Assembly: GCA_018830885.1 (NCBI GenBank)
Contig: JAHJRI010000172.1
Coordinates: forward strand, 1-39,481
Direction of reading: 5' to 3'
DNA from: a bacterium
GTDB taxonomy: Bacteria > SAR324 > XYD2-FULL-50-16
Length of the DNA: 39,481 nt
Shown here: positions 24,491-33,434 of the stretch, piece by piece
How positions within the stretch are numbered: the first letter of the stretch is position 1
Layout of the letters: each line of letters begins with the position of its first letter
Notes under the pieces: model-generated
Seen by the model: only the letters and a program-made list of their open reading frames with translations
Told to the model about the DNA's origin: nothing
Databases searched by the model: none
Made by a program: the position numbers and the translations under genes

Positions 24491-26011
24491 CTATATCTCG
24501 ATGATGAATTCGGTTCCTTTTCCAACTTCTGACTCAACGGATATGTTGAATCCGTGAGCATCAACGATCTTCTTACAGATACCCAGACCCAGACCCGTAC
24601 CGCTCTCGCCAGCCGTTCCCTTCGAGTGTTTTGTACTGTAATTGCTGAATATCTCATTTTTAATGGCATCGGTCATACCGATTCCCGAATCTTTGATACG
24701 GATGCTGATCTGCTGATCTTTTTCAGCACCACTGACATGTATCATACCACCGGGCTGGGTGAATTTAATCGCATTTCCGAGGAGATTGTACATGACGTTT
24801 CTGAAAAGAGACTCATCGACCTCAATGGTTATCCTGTCATCAACCGTGGCCTCAAGCTCGATGTTTTTCGCAGCGGCTTTTGCTTCAAATGCGTTCAAAG
24901 AGTGATCCACCAGCTCCGACAGGTTGATCTGCACCAGCTCCAGTTTAATATTGCCGAGTTCCAGATTGATCCAGCTGTAGACCTTGTCATTATAGTTCAG
25001 CAGGTTCTCGATTTCATTGTAGATAATCCGAAGGTACCGGATGTGTTTTTCCGAATTGCAGTCTATAAACTCATCGTCATCCAGCAGCAGATTAAAAAAC
25101 CCAAGTGCTGTCGAAACAGGGGATCTTAAATCGTGAGAGACAATCATGACAAACTGATCTTTGAGATCAACCAGTTTTTGCAGCGCCTCTTCCTCCTTGA
25201 CGACCCGCTCGTAGTCCAGACTTTTTTCCCTGGCCTTCTGAATGATGGCCTGTTTTTCACTGACATCAATATCTTTGGGTTCAATAACAATCAGACGGGT
25301 TTGATCCAGTTTTAGCGCGTATGCCTCCAGGTAGTAATCTTTCCCCCACGTATCGGTTTCAGTCCAGAGCGAGGATTTTAATTTCCCCTCCTGATCGCTC
25401 TGCCAGAATTCCATCGCCTCGACCAGAAAACTTTCCAGATAGGCAAAATGAGAGGCCAGATCAATGGCATCCTTCTTAAAACCGAGCATGGCTAGAAAGC
25501 GGGTGACCCATTCAGGGGGAGAGTTGAGTAACGCAAATTTATTCGGCCCGATGTACCTGAAAACGGCATAGTCAAAACTTGATAATATCTGGAATCCGGT
25601 TTCTTTTTTTCTGGAATGAAGCTGTTGTTTTTGAAGTTCCAATTCGTTGCTTTTTTGTACGATCTTCTGCAGCTCCCTGGCCGCTTCACCCTTTTCCACA
25701 ATCACGATCCAGAGATCATCTTCGTCCCCATGAATCATATGCGCATCCAGATAGACACCGGGGAGGGTTTCGATATTGGGAAGGATGACATCCACGGATG
25801 ATTGGGAGATGGCTTGATCCAGAAACGGGGCGATGGATTCAAGGAGTTTTCCCTTTCCCAGATCACTGATCCCCATCTGGTCAGGGGATTCAATCCCGTT
25901 CATCTGGAAATCGCTCAACACCCTTTTATCCTCTGATTTAAGAATAATGGCCGCCTTGCTCAGGATCTCCTTTTCTTTCAGGTAGTCCAGTAACCGGATG
26001 GGTAATTTCAT
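24491..26011 (-). CDS. Soluble sensor histidine kinase
   Basis: The 506-residue kinase has no membrane span. The N-terminal 250 residues are unassigned, possibly two PAS-like modules (about 15-105 and 140-245). A coiled coil (250-280) precedes the H-box FVMIVSHDLRSPVSTALGFF with His293, then the N-box NVMYNLLGNAIKFTQPGG, G1 DSGIGMTDAIKNEIF and G2 GTGLGLGICKKIVDAHG. Its start overlaps the stop of the small GTPase gene by 4 bp (ATGA), so the two are translationally coupled. It is the last gene of the coiled-coil/OmpA/GTPase group. I infer that GTPase state controls the kinase. It has no response regulator in its own unit, but it converges with the HD-GYP regulator. Confidence 0.9.
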   Translation of the reverse strand: MKLPIRLLDYLKEKEILSKAAIILKSEDKRVLSDFQMNGIESPDQMGISDLGKGKLLESIAPFLDQAISQSSVDVILPNIETLPGVYLDAHMIHGDEDDLWIVIVEKGEAARELQKIVQKSNELELQKQQLHSRKKETGFQILSSFDYAVFRYIGPNKFALLNSPPEWVTRFLAMLGFKKDAIDLASHFAYLESFLVEAMEFWQSDQEGKLKSSLWTETDTWGKDYYLEAYALKLDQTRLIVIEPKDIDVSEKQAIIQKAREKSLDYERVVKEEEALQKLVDLKDQFVMIVSHDLRSPVSTALGFFNLLLDDDEFIDCNSEKHIRYLRIIYNEIENLLNYNDKVYSWINLELGNIKLELVQINLSELVDHSLNAFEAKAAAKNIELEATVDDRITIEVDESLFRNVMYNLLGNAIKFTQPGGMIHVSGAEKDQQISIRIKDSGIGMTDAIKNEIFSNYSTKHSKGTAGESGTGLGLGICKKIVDAHGFNISVESEVGKGTEFIIEI

Positions 26012-26508
26012 TTGGAATCCAATAGTTTCGTCGTAAGATTCAAAAATGCCTGCTCAACCCCTTCACCTGTTTTTGCGCTGGTGCGAATCACTTCCCAGCC
26101 TTTTTGCTGTAGCTCTTCAATCTGATAATCCTCTATTGCCCAGTCGTCAACCAGATCAGATTTATTGATGAGAACGATAAATGGCTTATGGCCAATCTTG
26201 TCTACTGTAAAAGCGTGTATGGATTGACCAACCTCCAGCGTATTGCTGCGGGTGCCATCAATGACGATAAAATATCCGGCAGCGCCGATCAGGTAGGATG
26301 CCTGGATATGCTGGTATTCATCTTCTCCGTGAATATCCCACAACATCAGGTTGACCTCCTGTCCATCAATGGTTACCGTTTTTTTATCGATTTTCACCCC
26401 AATGGTGGTATGATACTTTTCTGAGAATATACTGCTGACATACTGCTGAACCAGACTCGTTTTTCCAACAGCAAAGGATCCCAGCATACAGATTTTTTTC
26501 TTTATCAT
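26008..26508 (-). CDS. Ras/Rab-like small GTPase
   Basis: The 166-residue GTPase is close to the bare size of eukaryotic Ras-family proteins. G1 is GSFAVGKTS (10-18), G2 Thr in YHTTIGVKI, G3 WDIHG (57-61), G4 NKSD (115-118) and G5 TSAKTGEGV (about 145). Where Ras has the catalytic Gln after DxxG, this has Glu62 (DIHGED), so intrinsic hydrolysis is probably altered. There is no C-terminal lipidation signal. It lies 12 bp after the OmpA-family gene and overlaps the kinase gene by 4 bp. GGAG precedes the ATG by four bases. The best match in kind is bacterial Ras-like GTPases such as MglA and the Rup group. Confidence 0.9.
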   Translation of the reverse strand: MIKKKICMLGSFAVGKTSLVQQYVSSIFSEKYHTTIGVKIDKKTVTIDGQEVNLMLWDIHGEDEYQHIQASYLIGAAGYFIVIDGTRSNTLEVGQSIHAFTVDKIGHKPFIVLINKSDLVDDWAIEDYQIEELQQKGWEVIRTSAKTGEGVEQAFLNLTTKLLDSK

Positions 26509-26520
26509 TTTGCTCCAATA

Positions 26521-28428
26521 TTATTGATCGAGGATCGTCACATTAATCGTGGCACGACGTTTCGACTGCGGATCCGGGGCCCTGGTGTCTCTTTCTTCGA
26601 CGAAGGCCTGTGTTTCAATCAGATCCTGTTGGATGCCTTCTCTCAACAGGATACTGGCAACGGCCTGTGCCCTTAAACCGGCAAACTGTTCATTTAACTC
26701 CCTTTTCCCACCTGCATCCGCGTAACCTTTGACCTGAATAACCACCTTCTTCTGCAGTTGCACACAATCTTTTATCAACTGGTTCATTTTACGGGATATA
26801 TTCTGGACAGATTGGGATTGCTCGGCGGTGAGCACCGCACTCGCCACAGGAAAATAAAAAATCGCACCGTTGATTTCGCCTGTCAATGTTGCGACTCTTT
26901 TTAAGAGGTCGATTTGCGCCGCATCCGTCACCTTCAGGTCTGTGGTGTTCAAGCTGGTAATTTCCCCGATTTCCCTGATGGCCGCCTCAGCGCCAGCGAC
27001 CCATTTCAGGTCGGCAGACCCTGCAGCGACCAGCGTGGCGCCTTCCAGGGTAAGGGTGACGGTTTCCGGGGGTTTGGTCATCTGGATCGCCCGCCTGAGA
27101 ATAACCTGCGGATCCGTAAAACGGATGATCTTCCAGTCCGCCATCACCATCTGTGAGGTTAACTGAAACTCGTCCATTAAACCAGCGGGATTGATTGAAT
27201 CAATGGTTCGTAAGCCATTGATGGCGAACTTGCCCTCTTTTCGGCCCTCTTTCAGAACGATAATTCCGGGTTGAGACTCCAGTTTTTCCACGTAACCCGA
27301 CCAGCGCCTGCTTTCAAGGAAACGAGTGGTTCCAAAGAAGCCACCGACGAGGATTAGAATGGCGATGATGATCCACTTGCTTCTGGATGATTTTGGCCCA
27401 TCCTGCTTCAGTTGTTCCTGAAAACAGTATTTCAGATATTGGGGATTTGTTTCAAAAACCATCGTATCGCCATCAAATTCAGACAGATCCTTCGCAAAAT
27501 CGATATGAATCTTCTCCAGAGCCTTTATAAATCGATCTCTCACGCTGAGCGGGGCATTCCCGAAGATGACACCTGCCAGAATCGCTTTGGGGCCCTGTTC
27601 AATCCAGATGGTGTTTTCTCCGACCTCAATGGTTGACAGTTCCTCATTTTTTTCAACGCTGAAGGAGTCCTGTACAAAATCCTGGATGGCCTTTAACATG
27701 GCTGAAACCATGTCAGCGTCCTTTGATGCGATATTCGGCGCCTCGGCTTCCACCAGCAACAGCCCGGTTTCCTTGTGTATGAGAAAAACCTGTTTGACCT
27801 GGTAGGCCAGGGTATGCTGGGCGACAATATCAAGGAACGGTTTGCCGGTGGTTAAGGATTGAATTCTCCATTTGATCGCCGATACGGATAGCGTCTTATT
27901 CAGGTTGTTGTTCAGGGTCTGATTGATCTGTTTAAACGCGGCAGCGACCGCTTTTCGGATAGCCGGCCCGATAATGGGATACAATCCCTCAGATAAGGGC
28001 TTGATATCCAACTGACTGCTGTTTTGGACCGCCTTTTCAATCAGGGGGGTCAGTGATTCCGCCAGGGACTCGGTCAGCTCCTTGCTTCTTTCACGTCCCA
28101 TATTGATCGAATTGGGCAGACACATGTGCAGTCCTTCAGACAAAGGATTGGGGTCGGAAATGGCACTCTGCTGGATGGCTTTTTCGATGATGGGCTGCAG
28201 GGCATTGATCAGGGATTGGTTCAGGTCCTTATTCTTCTGTGTGATCAGGCGGATCGCGTCCGGGAGACTTTTTGCGATTTTTTTGACCAGGATTTCAGGG
28301 TTTTCCAGAAATTCGGTCAGTTTTTCGATTTCAACCTTTTCATTTCCGACAAACAGACTCCGCAGTTCATCCCAGTCTCTGTCTTCAGGATCGTCAATAC
28401 CCTCAGCATATGAATCGTTTCTGCTCAT
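26521..28428 (-). CDS. OmpA-family protein with large cytoplasmic part
   Basis: The 635-residue protein has one central membrane span (about 352-366, WIIIAILILVGGFFG). The cytoplasmic side (1-350) has a duplicated helical unit (PIIEKAIQQS, about 79-88, and PLIEKAVQNS, about 128-137, each followed by PLSEGL). It is followed by a segment about 205-310 (VKQVFLIHKETGLLLVEAEA, VSAMLKAIQDFVQDSF, GVIFG) that looks like a roadblock/longin fold, the type that binds Ras-like GTPases. The periplasmic side has a BON-like stretch (about 455-500) and a C-terminal OmpA peptidoglycan-binding domain (about 522-633; VVIQVKGYADAGGKRELNEQFAGLRAQAVASIL). The GTPase gene follows after 12 bp. The fold calls are inferred by eye. 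No strong ribosome binding site was found. Confidence 0.85.
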   Translation of the reverse strand: MSRNDSYAEGIDDPEDRDWDELRSLFVGNEKVEIEKLTEFLENPEILVKKIAKSLPDAIRLITQKNKDLNQSLINALQPIIEKAIQQSAISDPNPLSEGLHMCLPNSINMGRERSKELTESLAESLTPLIEKAVQNSSQLDIKPLSEGLYPIIGPAIRKAVAAAFKQINQTLNNNLNKTLSVSAIKWRIQSLTTGKPFLDIVAQHTLAYQVKQVFLIHKETGLLLVEAEAPNIASKDADMVSAMLKAIQDFVQDSFSVEKNEELSTIEVGENTIWIEQGPKAILAGVIFGNAPLSVRDRFIKALEKIHIDFAKDLSEFDGDTMVFETNPQYLKYCFQEQLKQDGPKSSRSKWIIIAILILVGGFFGTTRFLESRRWSGYVEKLESQPGIIVLKEGRKEGKFAINGLRTIDSINPAGLMDEFQLTSQMVMADWKIIRFTDPQVILRRAIQMTKPPETVTLTLEGATLVAAGSADLKWVAGAEAAIREIGEITSLNTTDLKVTDAAQIDLLKRVATLTGEINGAIFYFPVASAVLTAEQSQSVQNISRKMNQLIKDCVQLQKKVVIQVKGYADAGGKRELNEQFAGLRAQAVASILLREGIQQDLIETQAFVEERDTRAPDPQSKRRATINVTILDQ

Positions 28429-28640
28429 CTAGAATAGTACCCGTTGGGTGATGTTGTAACTATGGGTCACTGCCTCAATCCTTTTTCCTGGACCGTGACT
28501 CTCTGCGGATCGGACTGTCCTGCTGAAAAACGGAACCATCCCTTTTGGGGAGCGCTGCCAGATGCCACACATAATCAGCGCTGTTCCTGAATGGTCCTTG
28601 ACTTCAATATATCGGTAGTGAATTGAATTAGCAATGTTTT
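28429..28640. other. Short intergenic region upstream of the OmpA-family gene
   Basis: This 212-bp gap between the coiled-coil and OmpA-family genes, both minus strand, may carry a promoter. I found no clear -35/-10 pair. Confidence 0.4.
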
Positions 28641-29210
28641 TTATTTCCCCTGGGACTGCTGCAACGTATCAAAATCTCTTTCCAGCTTACGCATGGCAGT
28701 TGCGATCTTATCCAGTGCGTCTTTTTGTTTTTGCTGGATCTCCCGGGTGGATGTCTGGTTCATCAGGGCTAATTCCTGCTTAAACAGACCGGTCAGCCTG
28801 TCCTCCAGTTTCCGGTGATCGACGGCTATCTTACTGACCACTTTTGATATATCCGCTGCGATGGCTCTTTTCAGAATTGTCAGCCCTGCGTCTCCCTTCA
28901 TGTTGAATTGACTGACTTCCCTATTCAAAATCGCGATTTCCTTCGATATCCGGGTCTCTATTTTCGACAATTCGGCCGTCAGAACGGTTACCTTCTGGGA
29001 CAATTCCACCCGTTCTTTTTTATCCTGGTCGATGCGGCCCTTTACATCCAGCATTTCAGAATCCACATATTCTTTCAGATCTTTGATCTGCCGATTCATA
29101 TCAGAAAATCCCAAATTCAGATGGGCTTCCAGATCGGCCATTCGCTTTTCACTGTTCTGAAAAAACTGCTTCAGAATGATTTCCCTGACTTTGTCGAGTT
29201 TACTGGTCAC
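28641..29210 (-). CDS. Coiled-coil protein of unknown function
   Basis: The 189-residue protein is helical almost throughout, with heptad-like runs at about 20-95 (KRMADLEAHLNLGFSDMNRQ to TAELSKIETRISKEI) and 130-185 (HRKLEDRLTGLFKQELAL, KQKDALDKIATAMRKLERDF). It has no signal peptide, membrane span or catalytic motif. It starts with GTG, as no in-frame ATG upstream is supported, and has no clear Shine-Dalgarno, so the start is uncertain. It is the first gene of the minus-strand run leading to the OmpA-family protein, GTPase and kinase. A scaffold role in that group is a guess from position. Confidence 0.7.
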   Translation of the reverse strand: MTSKLDKVREIILKQFFQNSEKRMADLEAHLNLGFSDMNRQIKDLKEYVDSEMLDVKGRIDQDKKERVELSQKVTVLTAELSKIETRISKEIAILNREVSQFNMKGDAGLTILKRAIAADISKVVSKIAVDHRKLEDRLTGLFKQELALMNQTSTREIQQKQKDALDKIATAMRKLERDFDTLQQSQGK

Positions 29211-29559
29211 TTTATGATAGGATTGATTTTCTGATGATAGGGGTAATATATGGGTTCTTCAGCCACACACGATGCTAAAAGCCCAAAAATTAATGCCAGA
29301 ATAGTACCATTCCCTGATCATGCCATCTGCCTCTTGATCAACCGGGGCCATGACAAGGGGGATGAAGCCCTTCCTGTTGTTCACACAGCCCGGAAAAAAC
29401 ACCGACAGCAGCTTTGATTCTTTGATGGATACGCTGGTTCTGTCAATCCCGGGCCGGTGTCAGATCAGGGCTAATTTGTTCTATTTCCGTAAGTCCTGTT
29501 ATGATTGGCTTCGGGGTGAAAATCTGATGACCTGCTGAGAATCCAGCTTTCAGAGAAGG

Positions 29560-29635
29560 CGTCATCCCCGCGAAGGCGGGGATCCAGGTGTATTTTCCTG
29601 TTTACACATCGGGACTACCGCCTCTGCGGGAATGA
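29560..29635. repeat. REP-like palindromic repeat
   Basis: CGTCATCCCCGC, GAAG and GCGGGGAT (29560-29583) form a tight hairpin. An inverted copy of the same TCAT(C/T)CCCGC end occurs as GCGGGAATGA at 29626-29635. This GC-rich motif is widespread as a dispersed element in many bacterial genomes. Only one copy was noticed in the window. Confidence 0.55.
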
Positions 29636-29879
29636 AATTGCAGGCCAGAACAAATTAACCCCGGTTTCAGACATGCTGAAATAGTTGATGAAATAGTAGG
29701 AAATTGGACAATCGAAGTCAAGCAGCGTCAGGCAGATTGGCAGCGCACTGAAAGGGCTTGGTGGCAGGATAAATAGAGGATCCCGGGTTTAAAAATGCGA
29801 AATCAAGACAGACCCTTTCTACCTGATTTTGTTTTAAAACGACCGGTGTCGAAAAGCGGGGGTGGTTTTTGCCAGGCCA

Positions 29880-29906
29880 GCAACGGGCAGAATATCTGCC
29901 CGTTGC
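29880..29906 (-). terminator. Strong hairpin after aceA
   Basis: GCAACGGGCAGA (29880-29891), loop ATA and TCTGCCCGTTGC (29895-29906) form a perfect 12-bp stem beginning 9 bases after the isocitrate lyase stop. No U-run follows on the minus strand, so it could be an RNA-stabilising hairpin or a Rho-type end rather than a classical terminator. Confidence 0.55.
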
Positions 29907-29915
29907 AACGTCAAT

Positions 29916-31505
29916 CTACACGTTTTCGAACTGGCCCATCGTATTGTCCTTACCGGCAGCTTTCAGTGCGGCTTCACCGGAGAAGTACTCCTTATGATCA
30001 TCCCCCATATCAGAACCAGCCATGTTCTGGTGCTTTACACAGGCGATCCCCTCACGGATTTCCTTGCGCTGTACCTGTTTGACATAACCCAGCATGCCCT
30101 GGTCCGCGAAGTACTCTCTCGCCAGGTTATCCGTTGACAAAGCAGCCGTGTGATAAGTCGGCAGCGTAATCAGATGCTGGAAAATCCCTGCTTCTCGGGA
30201 ACCGTCCATCTGGAAGGTACGGATCTTTTCATCGGCAACGACGGACAGTTCAGAATCGTCGTAATCCGCACTCATCAGTCTATCCCGATTGTATGCAGAC
30301 ACGTCTTTGCCTTCTGCTACCCAGGCATCATAGACCTGCTGACGGAAGTTCAGGGTCCAGTTGAATGAAGGCGAATTGTTGTATACCAGCTTGGCATGGG
30401 GAACCACTTTTCGTATTTCCCTGACCATACCCCCGATGACACGAACATCTGGTGTATTCGTCTCAATCCAAAGCAGATCCGCACCGGCCTGCAATGAAGC
30501 GATACAATCCAGGACGACACGATCCTTGCCGGTCCCGGGCCTGAATTGGAAGAGGTTGCTGGGCAGCCGCTTCGGACGAACCAGTTTGCCGCCCTGGTTG
30601 ATCACCACATCCCCGTTTTTCAGATCCGCCGGGGCTACTTCTTCGACATCCAGGAAAGCGTTGTACCGGTCACCCAGATCACCCGGCTCCTTGGTAACGG
30701 CGATCTGCTTTGTCAGTCCGGCACCCAGAGAGTCTGTGCGGGCAACAATTACCCCATTCTCAATACCCAGTTCCATGAAAGCGTACCGTACCGCGCGGAG
30801 CTTGGCGTGAAAGTCGGCATGAGGAACCGTCACTTTACCGTCCTGGTGCCCGCACTGTTTTTCGTCGGAAACCTGGTTTTCAATCTGAATACAGCAGGCC
30901 CCGGCTTTGATCATTTTTCTGGCCAGCAGATAGGTCGCCTCTTCATTCCCGAAACCGGCATCAATGTCCGCAATAATTGGCACCACGTGGGTTACGAAAC
31001 CGTCGATTTTTGCCTGAATGGCAGCAACGTCTCCGCCACTCGCCCTTGCCGTGTCCAGTTCTCGGAACAGACCTCCCAGTTCCCGTGCGTCAGCTTGAAT
31101 TAAAAAGTCGTAAATCTCTTCGATCAAGTCAGGCACCGCCGTTTTTTCATGCATGGATTGGTCAGGCAAGGGGCCGAACTTTGACCGCATGGCCGCCACC
31201 ATCCAGCCTGAAAGATAGATATAGCGGCGATCCGTGCTCTTAAAGTGTTTCTTGATAGAAATCATCTTCTGCTGGGCGATGAATCCATGCCAGCAACCCA
31301 GGGATTGCGTATACTGAGAGTTGTCAGCATCGTAACGGGCCATATCGGCACGCATGATATCCGCTGTATACCGGGCGATATCCAGGCCGGTTTTGAATCT
31401 ATTCTGAGCACGCATCCGTGCCACCGATTCCGGGCTGATATCCCAACTTTCATTTTTCGATATTATGCCTGAGACTGATTCGATATCTTTATTATAATTA
31501 GACAT
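29916..31505 (-). CDS. aceA: Isocitrate lyase
   Basis: The 529-residue enzyme cleaves isocitrate to succinate and glyoxylate. The catalytic motif reads KQCGH (216-220) with Cys218, in QIENQVSDEKQCGHQDGK. The Mg-binding PIIADIDAGFGNEEATYLLA (Asp180, Asp182) and the later VYNNSPSFNW are also typical. The length and the KQCGH wording fit the longer isocitrate lyase type seen in Pseudomonas rather than the E. coli type or methylisocitrate lyase. GAGGAG lies eight bases before the ATG. No malate synthase is present in the window. The upstream promoter region resembles that of the TRAP transporter operon, so it is probably under the GntR regulator. Confidence 0.95.
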   Translation of the reverse strand: MSNYNKDIESVSGIISKNESWDISPESVARMRAQNRFKTGLDIARYTADIMRADMARYDADNSQYTQSLGCWHGFIAQQKMISIKKHFKSTDRRYIYLSGWMVAAMRSKFGPLPDQSMHEKTAVPDLIEEIYDFLIQADARELGGLFRELDTARASGGDVAAIQAKIDGFVTHVVPIIADIDAGFGNEEATYLLARKMIKAGACCIQIENQVSDEKQCGHQDGKVTVPHADFHAKLRAVRYAFMELGIENGVIVARTDSLGAGLTKQIAVTKEPGDLGDRYNAFLDVEEVAPADLKNGDVVINQGGKLVRPKRLPSNLFQFRPGTGKDRVVLDCIASLQAGADLLWIETNTPDVRVIGGMVREIRKVVPHAKLVYNNSPSFNWTLNFRQQVYDAWVAEGKDVSAYNRDRLMSADYDDSELSVVADEKIRTFQMDGSREAGIFQHLITLPTYHTAALSTDNLAREYFADQGMLGYVKQVQRKEIREGIACVKHQNMAGSDMGDDHKEYFSGEAALKAAGKDNTMGQFENV

Positions 31506-32321
31506 TTTGAAGACTCCTCAAAAGATTAATTAGGCTGATCAGTGTTCCCAAAGGTTTAAGATCTATCAAAAATAGTGAGGTGAAAGGAAAAAGCGCCACC
31601 TGGAGAGACACTGTGATTATCCGATCCGCGGCTTTGGTTATTCGCCAAAAATCTGCGATCGACAAGCCGTCAACTCGATTGGCAATCACTCAGAGGTGTT
31701 AACCAGGGATTGCCTGCCTATTTGTCCTGGCAAACACATCTGATGAGTTCATTTAGTATTATGATTTATCATGTCTGTCAACATCCCAAATTGTTCCGCT
31801 TATGGTTCCTGTTTTTGAATATTTTATTGATATAAAATGATTATTAGAAATATGCCCGAAAACTGAAAATAAAAATATTTCACAGGCCGTCTCAATTTGG
31901 CCTCATTTTCAAAAAGGATAAGCCACAGTACCAGGGAAACCGGAGATTGATGATGGCAAATCGACGAAGGGGACCCGCCATTATGTTGAAGCGTTTGGCA
32001 GACAACGCTCATAGGCGATTGGCAGACCGAAATGCTGGTCAAGGGGGTCATTGCCGTCACCGCAGCCCAGCATGACAAGGAAATCACCGTTGTACCCGAA
32101 GGCCCTGATGTGATTCCGTTATTTGCGCAGACTGGGTCAAGGCAAAAAATAAGGTGTTCAGCCAGACTGAGGGGAGCAAACGGCTGTTCAAGGGGGACAC
32201 GCGGCGAGACTGACCTGTCAGCAAGGTGACGATCGGGGCCTGTCTGGAAATAACGCCCATGGGATGGCGTCTTTTCCAGACAGTACCCGGTACAAAACCA
32301 TGACAGCAGATGCTTATGGGG
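31506..32321. other. Intergenic region: aceA promoter and leader
   Basis: This 816-bp gap holds the aceA promoter and operator (31732-31781) and a leader of about 240 nt. On the plus strand a frame at 32032-32229 opens MLVKGVIAVTAAQHDKEITV, which looks protein-like for about 35 residues and then decays into basic sequence. It may be a gene remnant but I cannot name it. Confidence 0.5.
31732..31781 (-). promoter_or_regulatory. aceA promoter with GntR-regulon operator
   Basis: Read on the minus strand: TTGACA (31776-31781), a 17-bp spacer, TACTAA (31753-31758), five bases, then CTCATCAGATGTGTTT (31732-31747). The dctP promoter has the same order, spacing and near-identical operator. The operator lies at the expected start of transcription, fitting repression. 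Confidence 0.7.
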
Positions 32322-33434
32322 CTAGCTGAGAATTTGATTCAACGCATCCGTAAACCGTTTGATATTTTCCAGGCGGGCCGTATGCCCCATGACACCGATT
32401 CTCCAGATTTTGCCGGCCAGTGGCCCCAGTCCGGATCCGATTTCAATTCGGTAATCGTCTAACAGCTTCTGACGAACCTTGGCTTCGTCGACGCCAGCCG
32501 GTATCTTCACTGAGTTAAGCATGGGCAGGCGGAATTCGGGTTCGACGAGCATCTCCAATCCACTTGATTCCAGAGAAGCCACCAGGGCCAGATGACATTC
32601 CCGGTGCCGTGCGAAAACATTCTCCAACCCTTCGGTCAAAATATTGAACAAAGACTGGTACAATCCATAAAGCATGTTGATGGGCGCCGTATGGTGATAG
32701 GCGCGCTTGCTGCCTTCCCAGTAATTAACGATCATGGTCAGATCCAGGTACCAGTTGGGTACTTTTGTCTTCCGCTGCAACGTTTTCTGAACCGCCTTTT
32801 CAGAAAACGTCAACGGCGCCAGTCCGGGAGGACAGGACAGACACTTCTGGGTACCGCTGTAGATGGCGTCAGCCTGCCACAGGTCCGCTTCTACTGGAAT
32901 CCCGCCCAGACTGGTGACCGTATCCACCAGAAAGAGCGCATCATTGTCTTTCAGCAGGTCTGCCACCTCTCCGACCGGGTTGCGAACCCCCGTTGAGGTT
33001 TCGGCATGGACAATGGCAACCAGCTTGTAACGCTTCTTTGCCAGTTGTTTTTTGACCTGATCGGGATCGACGGGTTTGCCCCATTCGAATTCAAGTGCAT
33101 CCACCCTGGCCCCCAGGCGGGAGGCCACATCCTGCATTCGTTTACCGAAAACACCGTTTATCAGAATGAGGACATCATCACCGGTTTCAACAAGATTGAC
33201 AAAACTGGTTTCCATGCCTGCGGAACCGGTGCCTGATATCGGAATCGTCAACCGATTCCGGGTCCTTAAAATCTGCTGCAGAAACGTTTTAATCCCATCC
33301 ATGATTTCAATGAATTTGGGATCCAGGTGTCCGATGGTGGGTCTTGCAAGCGCCTGATATACCTCCGTGAATACGGAAGAAGGCCCGGGCCCCATCAAGA
33401 GTGTTTCTCTGACTGATTCAAGTTGATTGTCCAT
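32322..33434 (-). CDS. Class V aminotransferase, alanine-glyoxylate type
   Basis: The 370-residue PLP enzyme starts with LLMGPGPSSVFTEVYQAL and has TIPISGTGSAGMETSFVNLVE, VHAETSTGVRNPVGEVADL, the PLP-binding Asp171 in LVDTVTSLGG and the Schiff-base Lys197 in SGTQKCLSCPPGLAPLTFS. This is the alanine-glyoxylate / serine-pyruvate family, which converts glyoxylate and an amino acid (Ala or Ser) to glycine and a 2-oxo acid; relatives act on other amino donors. Its ATG overlaps the gntR stop by one base (TAATG), with GGAG upstream, so the two are coupled. Context with isocitrate lyase suggests it removes glyoxylate. The actual donor is unknown. Confidence 0.9.
   Translation of the reverse strand: MDNQLESVRETLLMGPGPSSVFTEVYQALARPTIGHLDPKFIEIMDGIKTFLQQILRTRNRLTIPISGTGSAGMETSFVNLVETGDDVLILINGVFGKRMQDVASRLGARVDALEFEWGKPVDPDQVKKQLAKKRYKLVAIVHAETSTGVRNPVGEVADLLKDNDALFLVDTVTSLGGIPVEADLWQADAIYSGTQKCLSCPPGLAPLTFSEKAVQKTLQRKTKVPNWYLDLTMIVNYWEGSKRAYHHTAPINMLYGLYQSLFNILTEGLENVFARHRECHLALVASLESSGLEMLVEPEFRLPMLNSVKIPAGVDEAKVRQKLLDDYRIEIGSGLGPLAGKIWRIGVMGHTARLENIKRFTDALNQILS

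Larger units (their letters stand above)
29211..29915. other. Intergenic region with dispersed-repeat element
   Basis: This is a 705-bp region downstream of aceA and upstream of the coiled-coil gene. It holds the REP-like element at 29560-29635 and the hairpin at 29880-29906. The frames at 29350-29538 and 29795-30082 have no domain or ribosome binding site support. Confidence 0.5.

Noticed and set aside
29560..29635. CRISPR repeat or transposon end
   Set aside because: There is only a hairpin and one inverted copy, without regular spacers or a transposase gene.
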